DNA from: JAZLFH01 sp045615705
Lineage (GTDB): Bacteria > Bacillota > Clostridia > UMGS1883
Assembly (NCBI GenBank): GCA_045615705.1
Contig: JAZLFH010000052.1
Location: forward strand, 1 to 43,738
Reading direction: 5' to 3'
Length of the DNA stretch: 43,738 nucleotides
Shown here: piece by piece, positions 41,887 to 43,738 of the stretch
How positions within the stretch are numbered: position 1 is the first letter of the stretch
Layout: each line of letters opens with the position of its first letter
Made by a program: the position numbers and the translations under genes
Notes under the pieces: generated by a model
Database searches by the model: none
Told to the model about the DNA's origin: nothing
What the model saw: only the letters and a program-made list of their open reading frames with translations

Positions 41887-43605
41887 ATGAAAATGCCACT
41901 CTTTAAGACAAACTCAAAAAAGAGCGAAATATCTGATTTTTCGGGGCTTGATACAAGAGAAAACATTGACTCGACATCTCTATTAAAAGCGTATAACATC
42001 GAGTGTGATGATTTGAAGACATTAAAAGTAAGACCATCGAGAAAAAATCTTACGGATATTACCTCGCAAGACACGGTTACTGCGTTTTTCCCGAAAAGAA
42101 ATTCGGTTGATGAAGAACTTCTTTTTACGGGAATAAAAAACAACACCCTTTATTACAAGGGAAATCCCGTAACGGTTGACCCATATATGGGAATTCCCAT
42201 CACAAGCGGTGAAAAAGAGATAATAGACTATGACGGCAAATTGATAATAATGCCCGACAGACTGTACTTTGACTACACCAAAGAAAACGCAACTCTAAAA
42301 CCGTTAAATCTTGAAATATCCGCTCCGGCATCGGTCCTTATGATAGACAATCTTTCTGGTAAAGGCAATATACTCAGATTGTCAAAAAAAGGACTCAGAT
42401 CAACCAGATACACCGCACAGGAACGAGAGGCATACATCAAGAAGTTTGAAGAAATTTCTCAAAATCAAAATCTCGCAATAGAATTTTTTACGGAAACAAT
42501 TACCATAGATGTTGTGCCGAGAGTTTCAAAAAGACTTCTTGAAGAAATAAAAAAGGGAAAAGGTGCTTGTCTTGTAACTACGAGCGAAAAGGACGAGGAC
42601 TACGACTATATTGATGTGCATGTTACCTATGTCGATAAAGACCAAAACGAACTTATCGCTTTTACATCGGTTCAGGTAAATGTAAGGGTAATAAGAGAAT
42701 TCCCGGAGTTTTCGTCATTTACGGCAATTAAAAACAGAATTTTCGGTGTAGCGGGGCGAAGAATTTTTATATCGGCAAGAAACAGCAGTTTCAGTTTCGG
42801 AATGTATCTTAACCAACCGACCGACAGTTTGGTATGCGATATAAAAGAAGATGATGAATTTGTCGCCACAAGTTCTTATAAAAATAAGGCTCTTCTCTTT
42901 AAAAAAAGCGGAATGTATGAGTTTTATGATTCAAAAGAAGGAATACTTTCGTCAAACTCATATAAAGTAGGCTGTATTGACAAAAGAAGCATTGCCGTTT
43001 CAAACGAGGGCGTTTACTTTCTGTCGCAAGACGGTGTGTATCTTTATAAAGGAGAAAATCCCAAAAAAATAAGCGACCAAATAAGCACAAAAATAGTTTC
43101 GGGTCAAGGTGCGATAGGCGGAGGAGCATATTACCTTTTATGTGTTGACGACTCCTCTCAAAAGCATCTCTTCGTTTATAATACAGAAAAGAAACTTTGG
43201 CACGAAGAAAATGCGGACGGCATAAAATATGTCGCCTCCGATTGCTCCGAGGTGTTTTTCTGCACGGAAAACGGGAATATGATAAAATATCGGGACGGAA
43301 CAGAAACCGTAAACTGGGAAACGGTCTTAAATCCTTTTACCGAAGACCGCTACGATAAAAAAACTCCGTTTGCCTTGGTTGTAAGAGCAAAACTTGAAAA
43401 CGGAGCACAAATGACGGCATCAATAAAGACCGACAATGACAGCAATTATAAAACTCTTGATACAATTATCGGCAAGGGAAACCTGACCTCGTTTTATATC
43501 CCGATAAATTCAAATTATTGTGATAATTTTACCATAAAACTTTCAGGAACGGGCTTTGCCAAAATATACGGCATAGAAAAAAGGTCATATATCGGCGAAG
43601 CATAA
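41887..43605 (+). CDS. Putative phage tail nozzle / stabilisation protein (P22 gp10-like)
   Basis: The 572-residue product has a beta-propeller-like pattern of short strands with repeated aromatic motifs. Examples are GIPITSGEKEIIDYDGKLI, NSYKVGCIDKRSIAVSNEGV followed by YFLSQDGVYLYKG, and KHLFVYNTEKKLWHEENADG. These 'sequence, expected value, comparison' propellers are typical of podovirus nozzle/stabilisation proteins such as P22 gp10. An extra beta insert (about 165-250) precedes the main blades. No enzyme motif is seen. AAGGGGTG lies before ATG 41887, and a terminator follows at 43701, so it is the last gene of the module. Confidence 0.7.
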   Translation: MKMPLFKTNSKKSEISDFSGLDTRENIDSTSLLKAYNIECDDLKTLKVRPSRKNLTDITSQDTVTAFFPKRNSVDEELLFTGIKNNTLYYKGNPVTVDPYMGIPITSGEKEIIDYDGKLIIMPDRLYFDYTKENATLKPLNLEISAPASVLMIDNLSGKGNILRLSKKGLRSTRYTAQEREAYIKKFEEISQNQNLAIEFFTETITIDVVPRVSKRLLEEIKKGKGACLVTTSEKDEDYDYIDVHVTYVDKDQNELIAFTSVQVNVRVIREFPEFSSFTAIKNRIFGVAGRRIFISARNSSFSFGMYLNQPTDSLVCDIKEDDEFVATSSYKNKALLFKKSGMYEFYDSKEGILSSNSYKVGCIDKRSIAVSNEGVYFLSQDGVYLYKGENPKKISDQISTKIVSGQGAIGGGAYYLLCVDDSSQKHLFVYNTEKKLWHEENADGIKYVASDCSEVFFCTENGNMIKYRDGTETVNWETVLNPFTEDRYDKKTPFALVVRAKLENGAQMTASIKTDNDSNYKTLDTIIGKGNLTSFYIPINSNYCDNFTIKLSGTGFAKIYGIEKRSYIGEA

Positions 43606-43700
43606 AAATCGGGCTTTAAAAAAACGCACCGACTGCATAAAGCACCTTAAATCTATACAATCACAGATTAAGAGATTTGTTTTTTCAAACAGAATAAAGA

Positions 43701-43727
43701 AAAAATTCGTTAAAAACGAATTTTTAA
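43701..43727 (+). terminator. Intrinsic terminator after the phage structural module
   Basis: AAAAATTCGTT (43701-43711) and AACGAATTTTT (43715-43725) pair around AAA. It ends the block of five phage-like genes. Confidence 0.85.
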
Positions 43728-43738
43728 AAATTTATGCT

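Noticed and set aside
1..43738. CRISPR array, tRNA or rRNA genes, insertion sequence
   Set aside because: No regularly spaced short repeats, no TTCGA-type T-arms with acceptor stems, no rRNA-like stretch and no transposase or integrase frame were seen. Only visual inspection was possible.

Overview
The window looks like a chromosomal segment of an AT-rich, spore-forming member of the Clostridia (Bacillota). This rests on the gene content: pyrR, rny-ymdB-pgeF, an RqcH/NFACT protein, ftsEX with a CwlO/PcsB-like hydrolase, addA, the spore genes spoIVB, pdaA and spo0A, an S-layer-anchored PepSY protein, and Shine-Dalgarno and sigma-A promoter sequences typical of the phylum. No rRNA, tRNA, CRISPR array or insertion sequence was seen. 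No gap between genes exceeds about 240 bases.

Layout. (1) 0.2-5.6 kb, minus strand: rny, ymdB, pgeF, an orphan peptide-type solute-binding lipoprotein and pyrR. (2) 5.8-13.4 kb, plus strand: RqcH/NFACT, then an MMPL/RND exporter translationally coupled to a 1130-residue surface protein with GLUG repeats and coiled coil. (3) 13.6-20.0 kb, minus strand: a LysM protein, a Glu-rich membrane protein, addA, and a Se/S-type pair (DUF3343 protein plus a class V aminotransferase of the cysteine desulfurase family). (4) 20.2-28.6 kb, plus strand: a cell-wall operon of PucR-type regulator, ftsE, ftsX, M23 hydrolase, S41 protease, D-Ala-D-Ala carboxypeptidase and YcdB/SLH protein. (5) 28.7-32.9 kb: a MATE exporter and a solitary SF1 helicase fused to a nuclease domain. 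(6) 32.9-36.0 kb: spoIVB and pdaA (minus), and a NodB-fold protein that has lost its catalytic residues (plus). (7) 36.1-37.5 kb: an accessory cassette with an XRE regulator divergent from four small proteins, three of them Cys-rich. (8) 37.6-38.4 kb: a Spo0A whose phospho-acceptor Asp is Glu. (9) 38.6-43.6 kb: a five-gene podovirus-type structural module (N4-gp56 capsid, small head protein, fiber-like protein, putative adaptor, putative nozzle) ending at a terminator, with no terminase, portal or integrase in view.

The most unusual part is 35-43.7 kb. Sporulation genes, a dead deacetylase, a zinc-ribbon cassette, a Spo0A with an altered phosphorylation pocket and an isolated phage head/neck module lie side by side. 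Either a prophage remnant has landed beside the spoIVB/spo0A locus, or a phage-borne or phage-influenced Spo0A variant is present; the sequence alone does not decide. A roughly 95-base palindromic intergenic repeat occurs in at least two full copies and one fragment, always beside a transcription terminator.
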